From Anaerovorax sp. IOR16 (GTDB lineage: Bacteria; Bacillota; Clostridia; Peptostreptococcales; Anaerovoracaceae), in assembly GCF_017168145.1 (NCBI RefSeq), contig NZ_JADQTL010000010.1:62001-126000 (forward strand): 64,000 nucleotides of DNA. The letters are read 5' to 3'. Under the pieces are notes generated by a model that saw nothing but the letters and a program-made list of their open reading frames with translations, did no database searches and was not told the origin of the DNA. Positions 17,796 to 25,736 of the stretch are shown here, piece after piece; position 1 is the stretch's first letter; every line of letters starts with the position of its first letter. The position numbers and the translations under genes were made by a program.

Positions 17796-19963
17796 TGTAC
17801 AACAGCTTTCTTTATTTCTAATTCTTCATTGTTTATACTCATTTCCGTTTTTTCTTTTATAGAAGGGCTTTTCCTTAAACTAGTGGATACAGAAAATTCT
17901 TTTCGTTCCTTATACTCTTCCTTTTTCCCTTTATTCCAAGCCTGTACCGGTCTATGGAATCCAACGACACGAGTCCAAACTTCTGCATCTTTTCCGCAGG
18001 TCGGGCATTGGAAATGCTCGCCAGCAATGTAGCCGTGGTCTTCACAAATGGAGAAAGTCGGTGTAACCGTAACATAAGGAATGGAGGTATTCTCCATAAT
18101 TTTTTTGATAAACACTTTACAAGTCTCTACATCATCAATTTGTTCACCAATAAAACCATGCAGCACCGTACCTCCGGTATATGCAGTTTGAAGCTTCTCC
18201 TGTAACTCGATGGCTTCAAAAATATCATCCGTTGCTCCTACAGGAAGCTGTGTGGAATTGGTATAATATGGTTCTTCCGTACCCTGTGCAATGATGCTAG
18301 GATATAACTTTTTATCCAAACGTGCAAACCGATAGCTTGTCCCCTCAGCCGGAGATGCTTCCAAGTTCCAAAGGCTTCCCGTTTCCTCTTGGAAAAGCTG
18401 AATCACACGGTTCATAAAGTCCATGATTTCTACTGCAAACGCATTCCCTTCCTCGGTTGTTAAATCTTCACCCAAAAGATTTAAACAAGCTTCATTCATA
18501 CCATTTAAACCAATGGTAGAGAAATGGTTCTTAAAGTATTCACCAGTCGCACTTTTTACGGATGACAAATAATGTTTCGAATATGGATATAATCCTAGAT
18601 CCATATAACGCTCTAAAGCAATGCGTTTACAGTCGCAAATTTCCTTTGCATATTCCATAAGCTTTCTTACTTGCTTTTTAAAGCTAGCAACATCCTTGGC
18701 TTCATATCCAATTCTTGCCATATTTAAAGTTACAACATTAATGGAACCGGTCAAAGGATTTGCACCAAACAGCCCGCCTCCTCTATGACGCAGTTCACGA
18801 TTATCTAAGCGTAAACGACAGCACATTGACCGAATGTCTTCCGGAGATAAGTCTGAATTTAAAAAGTTTGCAAAGTACGGGGTTCCAAACTTTCTCGTCA
18901 TTTCCATTATTGAATTTGCTGCCTCAGAATCCCAAGGAAAATCTTTCGTAATATTTACTGTTGGAATTGGAAAACTGAATGCTCTTCCGGCACCATCACC
19001 CTCCATCATGACTTCACAATAAGCGCGATTAAACAAATCCATTTCCTTTTGGAATTCTCCATACGTCTTGTCCATCATTTTACCGCCAATAATGACGCCT
19101 TGATTTTTCAAAAGTGGATGAGGAGCTATATCGAGTGTTATATTTGTAAACGGTGTCTGAAAACCTACACGAGTTGGTACATTTAAGTTATAAACAAATC
19201 GCTGTACGGCCTTTTTCACCTGAGAATATTCTAAATTATCATAGTAAATAAAAGGTGCTAAATAGGTATCTATACTCGAAACAGCCTGTGCGCCGGCTGC
19301 TTCACCCTGTAAGGTAAACAGTAAATTTACAAGCTGCATTAAAGCCGATTCAAAATGCTTTGGGGGAAGTGATTCAATTTTTCCTTTTGCCCCTTTAAAG
19401 CCTTGCAATAAAAAGGCCTCTAAGTCCCATCCGCAGCAATAAGGAGCCAATAAGCCTAAATCGTGGATGTGTAAATCCCCTCGCATGTGTGCATCCCGAA
19501 GCTCTTTTCTGTATATTTTATTCAGCCAATATTTTTTAGTAATGCTTTCTACAATATGATTATTTAAACCTTGTAATGAATATCCCATATTTGAATTTTC
19601 ATTTACTCGCCAATCATCTAAAGATACATATTCTTCAATCATCTGTTCGGCATCCATAAATAAATTATTGGCAGTACGAATATCTTGATGTTCTTTTCGG
19701 TAAAGAATATAAGCCTTAGCGGTTTTTGCATGGCCTTCTTCAATTAGAATTTTTTCTACAACATCTTGAATGTCTTCCACAGAAGGAATACCTGCTGCGT
19801 GACTTTCTTTAATCACAGCTTCTACCAAACCAGCCAATCTTTGTGCTTCTAATTCATCGGTCCCCCCTACCGCTTTAGCTGCAGAAAAAATAGCGTGGCG
19901 AATCTTTGAAAGATTAAAATCTACAATCTCGCCATTTCGCTTTTGTACCTTGGTTATGCTCAT
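17792..19963 (-). CDS. nrdD: Anaerobic ribonucleoside-triphosphate reductase
   Basis: A 723-residue class III ribonucleotide reductase that makes deoxynucleotides without oxygen. An ATP-cone lies at about residues 1-95 (VQKRNGEIVDFNLSKIRHAI). The catalytic barrel follows with HIHDLGLLAPYCCGWDLEAFL and NLNVPTRVGFQTPFTNITLD. Near the C-terminus are a zinc site (CEDHG ... CPTCG) and the glycyl radical motif RVVGF. A tail of roughly 29 residues beyond the usual family end (after KERKEFSVST) is rich in Lys, Glu and Ser and is not recognised. CAGGAGG precedes the ATG. Two NrdR-like boxes lie upstream. Confidence 0.97.
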   Translation of the reverse strand: MSITKVQKRNGEIVDFNLSKIRHAIFSAAKAVGGTDELEAQRLAGLVEAVIKESHAAGIPSVEDIQDVVEKILIEEGHAKTAKAYILYRKEHQDIRTANNLFMDAEQMIEEYVSLDDWRVNENSNMGYSLQGLNNHIVESITKKYWLNKIYRKELRDAHMRGDLHIHDLGLLAPYCCGWDLEAFLLQGFKGAKGKIESLPPKHFESALMQLVNLLFTLQGEAAGAQAVSSIDTYLAPFIYYDNLEYSQVKKAVQRFVYNLNVPTRVGFQTPFTNITLDIAPHPLLKNQGVIIGGKMMDKTYGEFQKEMDLFNRAYCEVMMEGDGAGRAFSFPIPTVNITKDFPWDSEAANSIMEMTRKFGTPYFANFLNSDLSPEDIRSMCCRLRLDNRELRHRGGGLFGANPLTGSINVVTLNMARIGYEAKDVASFKKQVRKLMEYAKEICDCKRIALERYMDLGLYPYSKHYLSSVKSATGEYFKNHFSTIGLNGMNEACLNLLGEDLTTEEGNAFAVEIMDFMNRVIQLFQEETGSLWNLEASPAEGTSYRFARLDKKLYPSIIAQGTEEPYYTNSTQLPVGATDDIFEAIELQEKLQTAYTGGTVLHGFIGEQIDDVETCKVFIKKIMENTSIPYVTVTPTFSICEDHGYIAGEHFQCPTCGKDAEVWTRVVGFHRPVQAWNKGKKEEYKERKEFSVSTSLRKSPSIKEKTEMSINNEELEIKKAVVQ

Positions 19964-19991
19964 TTTTCTTTACCTCCTGATACCCAAAATT

Positions 19992-20007
19992 ACACTGTCT
20001 ATCGTTG
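19992..20007. promoter_or_regulatory. NrdR-like box, proximal (weaker)
   Basis: A 16-base site that matches 11 of 16 positions of the NrdR consensus ACACTATATATAGTGT. It starts exactly 31 bases from the stronger box at 20023, the usual three-turn spacing of paired NrdR boxes. Confidence 0.5.
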
Positions 20008-20022
20008 TTTTCCTTTTATCAC

Positions 20023-20038
20023 TTACTATATATAGTAT
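20023..20038. promoter_or_regulatory. NrdR-like box, distal (strong, overlaps -10)
   Basis: Contains a perfect 12-base palindrome ACTATATATAGT at 20025-20036 and matches 13 of 16 NrdR consensus positions. It overlaps the -10 box of the nrdD promoter, so binding would block RNA polymerase. Confidence 0.7.
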
Positions 20039-20060
20039 CCGATTACTACCTTTATTGCAA
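20032..20060 (-). promoter_or_regulatory. nrdDG-trmB promoter
   Basis: On the reverse strand TTGCAA (20055-20060), a 17-base spacer and TACTAT (20032-20037). The -10 box is part of the strong NrdR-like palindrome. Confidence 0.6.
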
Positions 20061-20077
20061 GGAAATTTTTCGTATTT

Positions 20078-21397
20078 TCAAGGCTCAATGACTGCCACAA
20101 CCGTCTCATCCTTGGTATACCAATCGTAGAGAAATTTTGCATGCGATGTATAATTTCTTACACATTTATGAGACAGTGGGACCGTACCGATTGAAGAAGA
20201 AAATTCTCTTAATCCAGGATCAATACGATTGCCATTTTCCCATCTATAAGTAGCAGACACTCCATGAAGATATGCTCCACCACAAAACCGAAGTGTATAT
20301 GGTGCATACCCTTGTATTTCATTTGTTCCATCCTTGATATAATAAAATTGAGGTCTTTTTTCAATTATAAAATAAAAGCCCAAAGGAGTCGGTTGCGCAT
20401 ACCTATTTGTCGTTCCGGTCGTTACCAAAGAATAAGAAACCATTTGCCAAATTCCTTGATTCTTTTCAAAGCAGGCTATGTTTTGATTTTTGCGGTCAAT
20501 GATAATAATTTTAGAAAGTACTTTTAATGCCTCTTGCTTTGCTATATATTTCTCTGGTATATAATATTCTTTCCCATTTTGCACTAAAGCTATATGCCAA
20601 AAACCATTGCTACGTTCCAAGCTTTTTATCAATGTTCCATCTGGAATGTAAATAAATTTACTATCCTTTGAAGCACTTAAATAGCCAGGAGCACTTTGGC
20701 TTCGAGGGGTTCCTCCCTCATCAATCTCTTTCCCCTCACACAAAGGAGGTTTTCCATGATAATTCTTATAATTTCTCACATAAGTGAGATTCCCTTCACT
20801 TTCTTCCTTTTCCAGCTGTTTTATTTTCTCTTCCATTTGATCAAAATCAAAGAATCTTTTTGATACTGTATCTGCACTAACAAAGCCAAATACCCTTTTT
20901 AACATGGCTCCATCACCATTTTGATCTATCGTACCACTGCCATCCGGAACAATCTTCTTATCGTCATTTTCATACCAATACACATGATACCATTTCTCTT
21001 CTGTCACGTTATTATTTTCTTCTTTGTGATTAAATAATGTTATTGTTTCTATATATTGGAGCTTTTCCCATTTTTGAGATTTTCTTAAAATTTTAGCATC
21101 TATAGATGGTAATGTACGTATGTTTACACCCTCGTGTTCACAAACCAAATAAGTAAACGTCATAGGATAACTATTATATTTTAATTGCACGGAAAAACTA
21201 GGCTCTTGTATTTCCTCCTCAACGACAAAATCCATCTTAGGTTTATCTTTGATTTCTTCTCTTAACGCATTCGTCTGCTTACTAACCTTTAAAACAGAAA
21301 TTTCTGTTTCATAAGAGTTTCTTTGTGACAATAAAAGAACGACGCTTATAAGAAGCATCGCTGCGCATCCCGCACATAAAAATTTTATCAGCTTCAT
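20078..21397 (-). CDS. Membrane-anchored L,D-transpeptidase (YkuD fold) with SH3-like domain
   Basis: About 439 residues. A membrane anchor (LIKFLCAGCAAMLLISVVLLL) is followed by an extracytoplasmic SH3b-like segment with VCEHEGVNIRTLPSIDAKIL. The YkuD catalytic domain fills the last ~140 residues. Its active site is HGVSATYRW followed by SHKCVR, with Cys412 as nucleophile and Lys in place of the usual Gly of SHGCVR. Such enzymes make 3-3 peptidoglycan cross-links or attach proteins. Of several in-frame ATGs, 21397 has GGAG at eight bases and the hydrophobic anchor right after it. It stands alone between the ECF operon and nrdD. No clear terminator follows before the nrdD promoter. Confidence 0.85.
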   Translation of the reverse strand: MKLIKFLCAGCAAMLLISVVLLLSQRNSYETEISVLKVSKQTNALREEIKDKPKMDFVVEEEIQEPSFSVQLKYNSYPMTFTYLVCEHEGVNIRTLPSIDAKILRKSQKWEKLQYIETITLFNHKEENNNVTEEKWYHVYWYENDDKKIVPDGSGTIDQNGDGAMLKRVFGFVSADTVSKRFFDFDQMEEKIKQLEKEESEGNLTYVRNYKNYHGKPPLCEGKEIDEGGTPRSQSAPGYLSASKDSKFIYIPDGTLIKSLERSNGFWHIALVQNGKEYYIPEKYIAKQEALKVLSKIIIIDRKNQNIACFEKNQGIWQMVSYSLVTTGTTNRYAQPTPLGFYFIIEKRPQFYYIKDGTNEIQGYAPYTLRFCGGAYLHGVSATYRWENGNRIDPGLREFSSSIGTVPLSHKCVRNYTSHAKFLYDWYTKDETVVAVIEP

Positions 21398-21499
21398 CGG
21401 CATCGCTCCATCCTTCATAATCCTAATGGACTTAATACTTTATATGCAAGTGACCTTCAAGATAGACATAATTGAAAACGATATTTCCTACATAATAAA

Positions 21500-21534
21500 A
21501 AAGAGTGTTTTAAAGGAAATGAAAAACACTCTTT
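21500..21534 (-). terminator. Intrinsic terminator after queT
   Basis: 12-bp stem AAAGAGTGTTTT / AAAACACTCTTT around an 11-base loop. On the reverse strand it is followed by a T-run. It begins 17 bases after the queT stop codon. Confidence 0.85.
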
Positions 21535-21550
21535 TTCTTTTTATAGATAC

Positions 21551-22027
21551 TTATTTAAAAATATAATCGTATTTTTTTAATAATTTCATTAGAGGTAAAC
21601 CAATCACATAACATGATATCAGTTCCCCTAGTCCTACCCAAAGAACGCAAGCCCAAGGAGCAACCGGAACGCCATATGCGTAATGAAGCATCAATCCAAT
21701 AATAACTCCATTTGCAATCACCGGAGGCAAAGGAACAAGCAAAGGACGCTTTCTAAGCAAATAGGATCCCATTGCTGCTATCAGTGTTGTCGCACTCCCA
21801 AAAATAATATCTAACATGCCGTATGGTCCAATCATATTGGATAACAGGCACCCTACAAACAGCCCCGGAATGGCTGCTGGTGTAAAATAGGGCAAAATGG
21901 TCAATGCTTCAGAGACCCGTACCTGCATAACACCATAACTAAAAGGCATCAGCACTAAAGTGAGAACAGCATAAATGGCGGCAATTACCGCTGCTTGAAT
22001 AAGAAATAATACACGTTTGTCTTTCAT
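21551..22027 (-). CDS. queT: QueT-family ECF substrate-binding component (queuosine precursor)
   Basis: A membrane protein of about 158 residues with five to six hydrophobic segments. It shows QueT-family features AAIYAVLTLVLMPFSYGVMQVRVSEALTILP and VGCLLSNMIGPYGMLDIIFGSA. QueT proteins are S components that bind a queuosine precursor and use the ECF energising module. Here the module genes ecfA1, ecfA2 and ecfT lie directly upstream on the same strand, 66-85 bases away. The ATG at 22027 has AAAGGAAG at eight bases and is preferred to the in-frame start at 22045. No preQ1 riboswitch pattern was seen in the short gap. Confidence 0.85.
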   Translation of the reverse strand: MKDKRVLFLIQAAVIAAIYAVLTLVLMPFSYGVMQVRVSEALTILPYFTPAAIPGLFVGCLLSNMIGPYGMLDIIFGSATTLIAAMGSYLLRKRPLLVPLPPVIANGVIIGLMLHYAYGVPVAPWACVLWVGLGELISCYVIGLPLMKLLKKYDYIFK

Positions 22028-22111
22028 GTGGTTTCTTCCTTTCATCTTCCGCTCGGTATAATGTCACCTCTACTTCGCTTTTTTATTCATTTTTTACTAT
22101 GTTATTTTAAC

Positions 22112-22912
22112 TTACAAGATATAAGCTTGCAAGATTAAAACCAGAAAATAAACAGTTAACACAAAAAATGCAACTGCATCTCTTTTTTCCAAACTCATCC
22201 CATTCATTCGAGTTCTGCAATCTCCCCCTCGATAGCAACGAGCTTCCATTGCCATCGCAAGATCCGAAGCAATTCGGAATGCGCTGATAAACAGCGGTAC
22301 TAAAAGAGGTATCAATGCTTTTGCTCTCTGCATAAGGTTTCCACTTTCAAAATCAGCACCTCTAGCCATCTGTGCCTTCATAATTTTATCCGTTTCCTCT
22401 AAAAGAGTCGGAATAAAACGCAATGCGATTGTCATCATCATGGCCAGTTCATGTGACGGCATACCAAAGCGCTGAAACGGAGAAAGCAATCGTTCAATTC
22501 CATCAGTTAAACTTATCGGTTTGGTCGCTAATGTTAAAATTGAAGAACCCATAATTAAAAGGATTAAACGCAAAGCCATAAAAATGGCATTATAAAGCCC
22601 TTCTCTAGTAATAGAAAGGAATCCAAGAGATATTAATATTGTACCTCTTGTCATAAACATATTTATTGTAAACGTAAATAAAATAATCAAAAAAATAGGT
22701 TTTAATCCGCGAACTATAAAAGAAAGGGGTACTTTTGATATCGCGATACAAACCGCCAAAAAAATACTGGCTATACCAAATCCCCAAAAATCTCTTACCA
22801 AAAATAAAGAAATCAAAAATACAAAAGTACTAATAATCTTTACTCTTGGATCTAATTTATGAATCCACGAACTCCCCGGATAATATTGTCCTAATGTTAT
22901 ATCTCGAATCAT
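22112..22912 (-). CDS. ecfT: Energy-coupling factor transporter transmembrane protein
   Basis: A 266-residue membrane scaffold that joins the two ATPases to substrate-specific S components. It has about five hydrophobic segments, the N-terminal YYPGSSWIHKLDPRVKI stretch, and two Ala-Arg-Gly type coupling motifs, ARGADFESGN and AMEARCYRGGDCRT. It starts six bases after ecfA2 with only a weak ribosome binding site, consistent with translational coupling. Confidence 0.93.
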   Translation of the reverse strand: MIRDITLGQYYPGSSWIHKLDPRVKIISTFVFLISLFLVRDFWGFGIASIFLAVCIAISKVPLSFIVRGLKPIFLIILFTFTINMFMTRGTILISLGFLSITREGLYNAIFMALRLILLIMGSSILTLATKPISLTDGIERLLSPFQRFGMPSHELAMMMTIALRFIPTLLEETDKIMKAQMARGADFESGNLMQRAKALIPLLVPLFISAFRIASDLAMAMEARCYRGGDCRTRMNGMSLEKRDAVAFFVLTVYFLVLILQAYIL

Positions 22913-22918
22913 TGTTTA

Positions 22919-23773
22919 TTATTTTCCAATCCATCGATAAATTTCTTGCTCTGCTTCCGAAATCGTCAATGCATCCGCCTGCACAGGTGCACCCTTTCTT
23001 TGTAAACGATACATAAATTCTGTGGCAGGTGGCAAAGCCAAATTCATACTCTTTAATTCTTCCGCTCTGCGAAACACCTCACTTGGAGTTCCTGTCATCA
23101 CCAATCGTCCACTATCCATAACTAAGATTTTACCTGCAAGTCTTGCGATATCACCCATATTATGCGATATCAATATAATTGTAATGCCTTCCTTTTTATG
23201 AATGGTCTCAACCATCTGTAAAACATCCTGATGCGCTTTAGGGTCCAATCCCGCAGTAGGTTCATCTAAAATTAATACTCTTGGCCGCATAGCAACCACT
23301 CCGGCGATTGCCACTCTTCGCTTTTGCCCTCCGGAAAGTGCAAAGGGAGAACGCTTTGCAAGATGCTCGTAATCCAAACCTACAAGCTGCATTGCTTCTT
23401 TCACCCTTTGTTCGGTTTCTTCTTTTGAAATGCCTATATTCAAAGGACCAAAAGCAATATCCTTTTCAACCGTTTCTTCAAATAATTGATATTCCGGATA
23501 TTGAAACACCAAACCTATTTTTCTTCGAATGTCACGCATTTTAACAGCTTTATCCGTTATATCTATGCCATCAATGATAATTTGTCCTGATTTGGGTTTG
23601 AGCAATCCATTTAAATGCTGAATCAGTGTAGATTTTCCTGAACCTGTATGTCCAATAATACCTACAAATTCACCCTGTTTAATCTCAAAATTGATATGAT
23701 CCAATGCTACGGTTTCAAATGGCATTCCTTCTGCATAAATATGGGTCAGTTCTTTTACTTGTATTTGCGGCAT
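22919..23773 (-). CDS. ecfA2: Energy-coupling factor transporter ATP-binding protein EcfA2
   Basis: A 284-residue ABC ATPase. It has Walker [10 protein letters not shown], a Q-loop in [14 protein letters not shown], signature LSGGQKRR, Walker [15 protein letters not shown] and the switch His in LISHNMGDI. It is the second of the ATPase pair (EcfA' type). Its start overlaps the end of ecfA1 by 19 bases. It pairs with EcfA1 and EcfT to power vitamin S components such as QueT and any others encoded elsewhere. Confidence 0.94.
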   Translation of the reverse strand: MPQIQVKELTHIYAEGMPFETVALDHINFEIKQGEFVGIIGHTGSGKSTLIQHLNGLLKPKSGQIIIDGIDITDKAVKMRDIRRKIGLVFQYPEYQLFEETVEKDIAFGPLNIGISKEETEQRVKEAMQLVGLDYEHLAKRSPFALSGGQKRRVAIAGVVAMRPRVLILDEPTAGLDPKAHQDVLQMVETIHKKEGITIILISHNMGDIARLAGKILVMDSGRLVMTGTPSEVFRRAEELKSMNLALPPATEFMYRLQRKGAPVQADALTISEAEQEIYRWIGK

Positions 23774-24603
23774 AAAAAATCCACCAACCCTTCCGTATCA
23801 ATGATATCCTGCGGCACTGGAATTCCATTGCTTCTCAAACGATTTCCAATCTCTACCGCTAACGGTACATCCAGATTTACAGCTTTGATTTTTTCGGACT
23901 GAGAAAAGATTTCAACCGGAGTACCATCCATGACAACATTACCTGCATCCATTATTATCACTCTATCTGCTACAGCTGCTTCTTCCATAAAATGAGTAAT
24001 AAGCAATATCGTAATTCCCTCTCGATGCAAGGTCTCAATAATATCCATTACCTCTTCCCGGCCATGCGGATCAAGCATAGCAGTAGGTTCATCTAATATA
24101 ATACATTCCGGGCGCATCGCAACCACACCAGCAATTGCAATTCTCTGTTTTTGTCCACCAGACAACAAATGCGGTGCATTCTTTCGATAAGGATACATAT
24201 TAACACTTTTCAGAGCGTCATCAACTGTCTTTCGAATTTCCTTTGGATCCACTCCTAAATTTTCCGGTCCAAATGCAACATCATCCTCAACAATAGAGGA
24301 AACCAATTGATTATCTGGATTTTGAAATACCATCCCTGCTGACTGACGAATATCCCATAATTTTTCTTCATCCTTTGTATCATAACCATTCACGTACACC
24401 GCACCTCCACTTGGAAGTAACAATGCATTTAAATTTTTTGCAAGTGTAGATTTTCCAGAACCATTTTTTCCGATAATCGCAGTAAAACTACCTCGTTCTA
24501 CATCAAGGCTTACACCATTGACAGCACGAACGACTTCCTCTTCATTTTCGTCTTTTTGATATTCGAAAACCAAATCTTTAATTTGAATGATTTTATCTTT
24601 CAT
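23755..24603 (-). CDS. ecfA1: Energy-coupling factor transporter ATP-binding protein EcfA1
   Basis: A 282-residue ABC ATPase. It has Walker [10 protein letters not shown], a Q-loop in [26 protein letters not shown], signature [13 protein letters not shown], Walker [14 protein letters not shown] and switch His in LITHFMEE. Usually ecfA1-ecfA2-ecfT sit between rplQ and truA in Firmicutes. Here they are in a separate operon about 38 kb from rplQ. The ATG follows the lipoprotein stop codon directly (TAGATG). Confidence 0.94.
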   Translation of the reverse strand: MKDKIIQIKDLVFEYQKDENEEEVVRAVNGVSLDVERGSFTAIIGKNGSGKSTLAKNLNALLLPSGGAVYVNGYDTKDEEKLWDIRQSAGMVFQNPDNQLVSSIVEDDVAFGPENLGVDPKEIRKTVDDALKSVNMYPYRKNAPHLLSGGQKQRIAIAGVVAMRPECIILDEPTAMLDPHGREEVMDIIETLHREGITILLITHFMEEAAVADRVIIMDAGNVVMDGTPVEIFSQSEKIKAVNLDVPLAVEIGNRLRSNGIPVPQDIIDTEGLVDFLCRKYK

Positions 24604-25512
24604 CTATTGTTTAACTCTCTTTTCTGCTTCTATTACTAGCCAAGCGCAGTGATTAAAAAAAGCTTTACTTTCTGTACTGTCTTTATAATTTAGTCGATAA
24701 CCTGTTTCATCTAAATAAGAAAAATATTCTTTCAATATCCACCCAGTAGTAGTATCAGGATATTCTTTTATAAAATCTAAATATGCTTTTTTTGCATCAC
24801 TTGAAAATTCCATTGTAGTATAGTCAAAAATTGGAGTATTATTAGCACCCATCAATATAAAGTTCATATACATTTCGTACAAACTTTTCAAATCATTTGC
24901 CACTAAATGTTCGTCTTTATATTCATTCATAAGCAATTCAACTTCATAGGCTCTTTGAGCCAACTCCTGCCAATTAAGAATTAAGGTCGCATTTTCAATG
25001 CAAGGCTTTTCAGCTTCCAGCGCTTTTAATTGATATAAATGGAATAACGAAGGTAAAATATTTTTCTGGTAGTCCATCGATAACTTTGCATAATCCAGAG
25101 TAAGCTTTATTTCATCCTTTTTCAAACCAATTATGATATCAGCATCCTTCATCGCTTGATCAAAAGACTTTAGCTCATCTATATTTTGAGCCAATTCACG
25201 AGTTTTATCGTTCTCATCATAAAAACCCTTCATTTCTTCAATCAAGGTTTTATCTACTTCAGAATTAATAAAACGCAATGCATAATCTTCATACTCTACA
25301 AGCATATGGCTTGCTCTTTCTGTATCTAATTTTCCAATATATTTATCTAAATAAGCATCAGCACTCACTAATTTTTCAGGAGTAATCTCACCGTTCAGCA
25401 TTTCTGCAAACTCGTTCTGAATCGTTTCCGCATTTTTTCCGCAAGCCCCTAAGATGCACATAATCGCGAGCAGAAAGAACACTAAAATGCTACGTTTTAT
25501 CGTCCACTTCAT
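24604..25512 (-). CDS. Predicted lipoprotein of unknown function, first gene of the ECF operon
   Basis: A 302-residue protein with a lipoprotein signal: basic start, hydrophobic core, then LGAC with the lipidated Cys at residue 24. The mature part is mostly helical, rich in Glu, Lys and Leu, with no family I recognise. Its stop codon abuts the ecfA1 start, and both share the promoter at 25536-25564, so it probably acts with the transporter at the outer face of the membrane or simply shares its control. ECF transporters normally need no extracellular binding lipoprotein, which makes this placement odd. An AGGAGG site precedes the ATG. Confidence 0.75.
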   Translation of the reverse strand: MKWTIKRSILVFFLLAIMCILGACGKNAETIQNEFAEMLNGEITPEKLVSADAYLDKYIGKLDTERASHMLVEYEDYALRFINSEVDKTLIEEMKGFYDENDKTRELAQNIDELKSFDQAMKDADIIIGLKKDEIKLTLDYAKLSMDYQKNILPSLFHLYQLKALEAEKPCIENATLILNWQELAQRAYEVELLMNEYKDEHLVANDLKSLYEMYMNFILMGANNTPIFDYTTMEFSSDAKKAYLDFIKEYPDTTTGWILKEYFSYLDETGYRLNYKDSTESKAFFNHCAWLVIEAEKRVKQ

Positions 25513-25535
25513 ACATCATCCTCCTAATCTTATTT

Positions 25536-25564
25536 ATTATAACCTAAAAAAGGGAAAAATTCAA
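25536..25564 (-). promoter_or_regulatory. Promoter of the lipoprotein-ecf-queT operon
   Basis: On the reverse strand TTGAAT (25559-25564), a 17-base spacer and a perfect TATAAT (25536-25541). The 11-mer GGTTTTTCATT ends two bases upstream of the -35 box. Confidence 0.8.
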
Positions 25565-25566
25565 CC

Positions 25567-25637
25567 AATGAAAAACCCAAGAGAGGGCAGGAAAAACTAA
25601 CGGTCTTTCATTACAATCCAATTACAGGTTTTTCATT
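25567..25637. repeat. 11-bp inverted repeat shared by two divergent promoters
   Basis: AATGAAAAACC at 25567-25577 and its exact complement GGTTTTTCATT at 25627-25637. Each copy lies two to three bases upstream of a -35 box: the ecf operon on the left and the SLH gene on the right. Seen from each promoter the element has the same sequence and orientation. Confidence 0.75.
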
Positions 25638-25640
25638 TTA

Positions 25641-25669
25641 TTGCCATTTTCACTCTCTAATGCTATATT
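25641..25669 (+). promoter_or_regulatory. Promoter of the SLH/Ig-like surface protein
   Basis: TTGCCA at 25641-25646, a 17-base spacer and TATATT at 25664-25669. The start site would be near 25676, about 60 bases before the ATG. Confidence 0.65.
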
Positions 25670-25736
25670 AATATCAAAAGACACTGATATATGTTCCAAT
25701 TAAATGTATAAACAATTGAAGGGAAGGGAATAGAAA

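Noticed and set aside
22028-22111. preQ1 riboswitch before queT
   Set aside because: The gap is short and lacks the C-rich loop and A-rich tail pattern of preQ1 aptamers.
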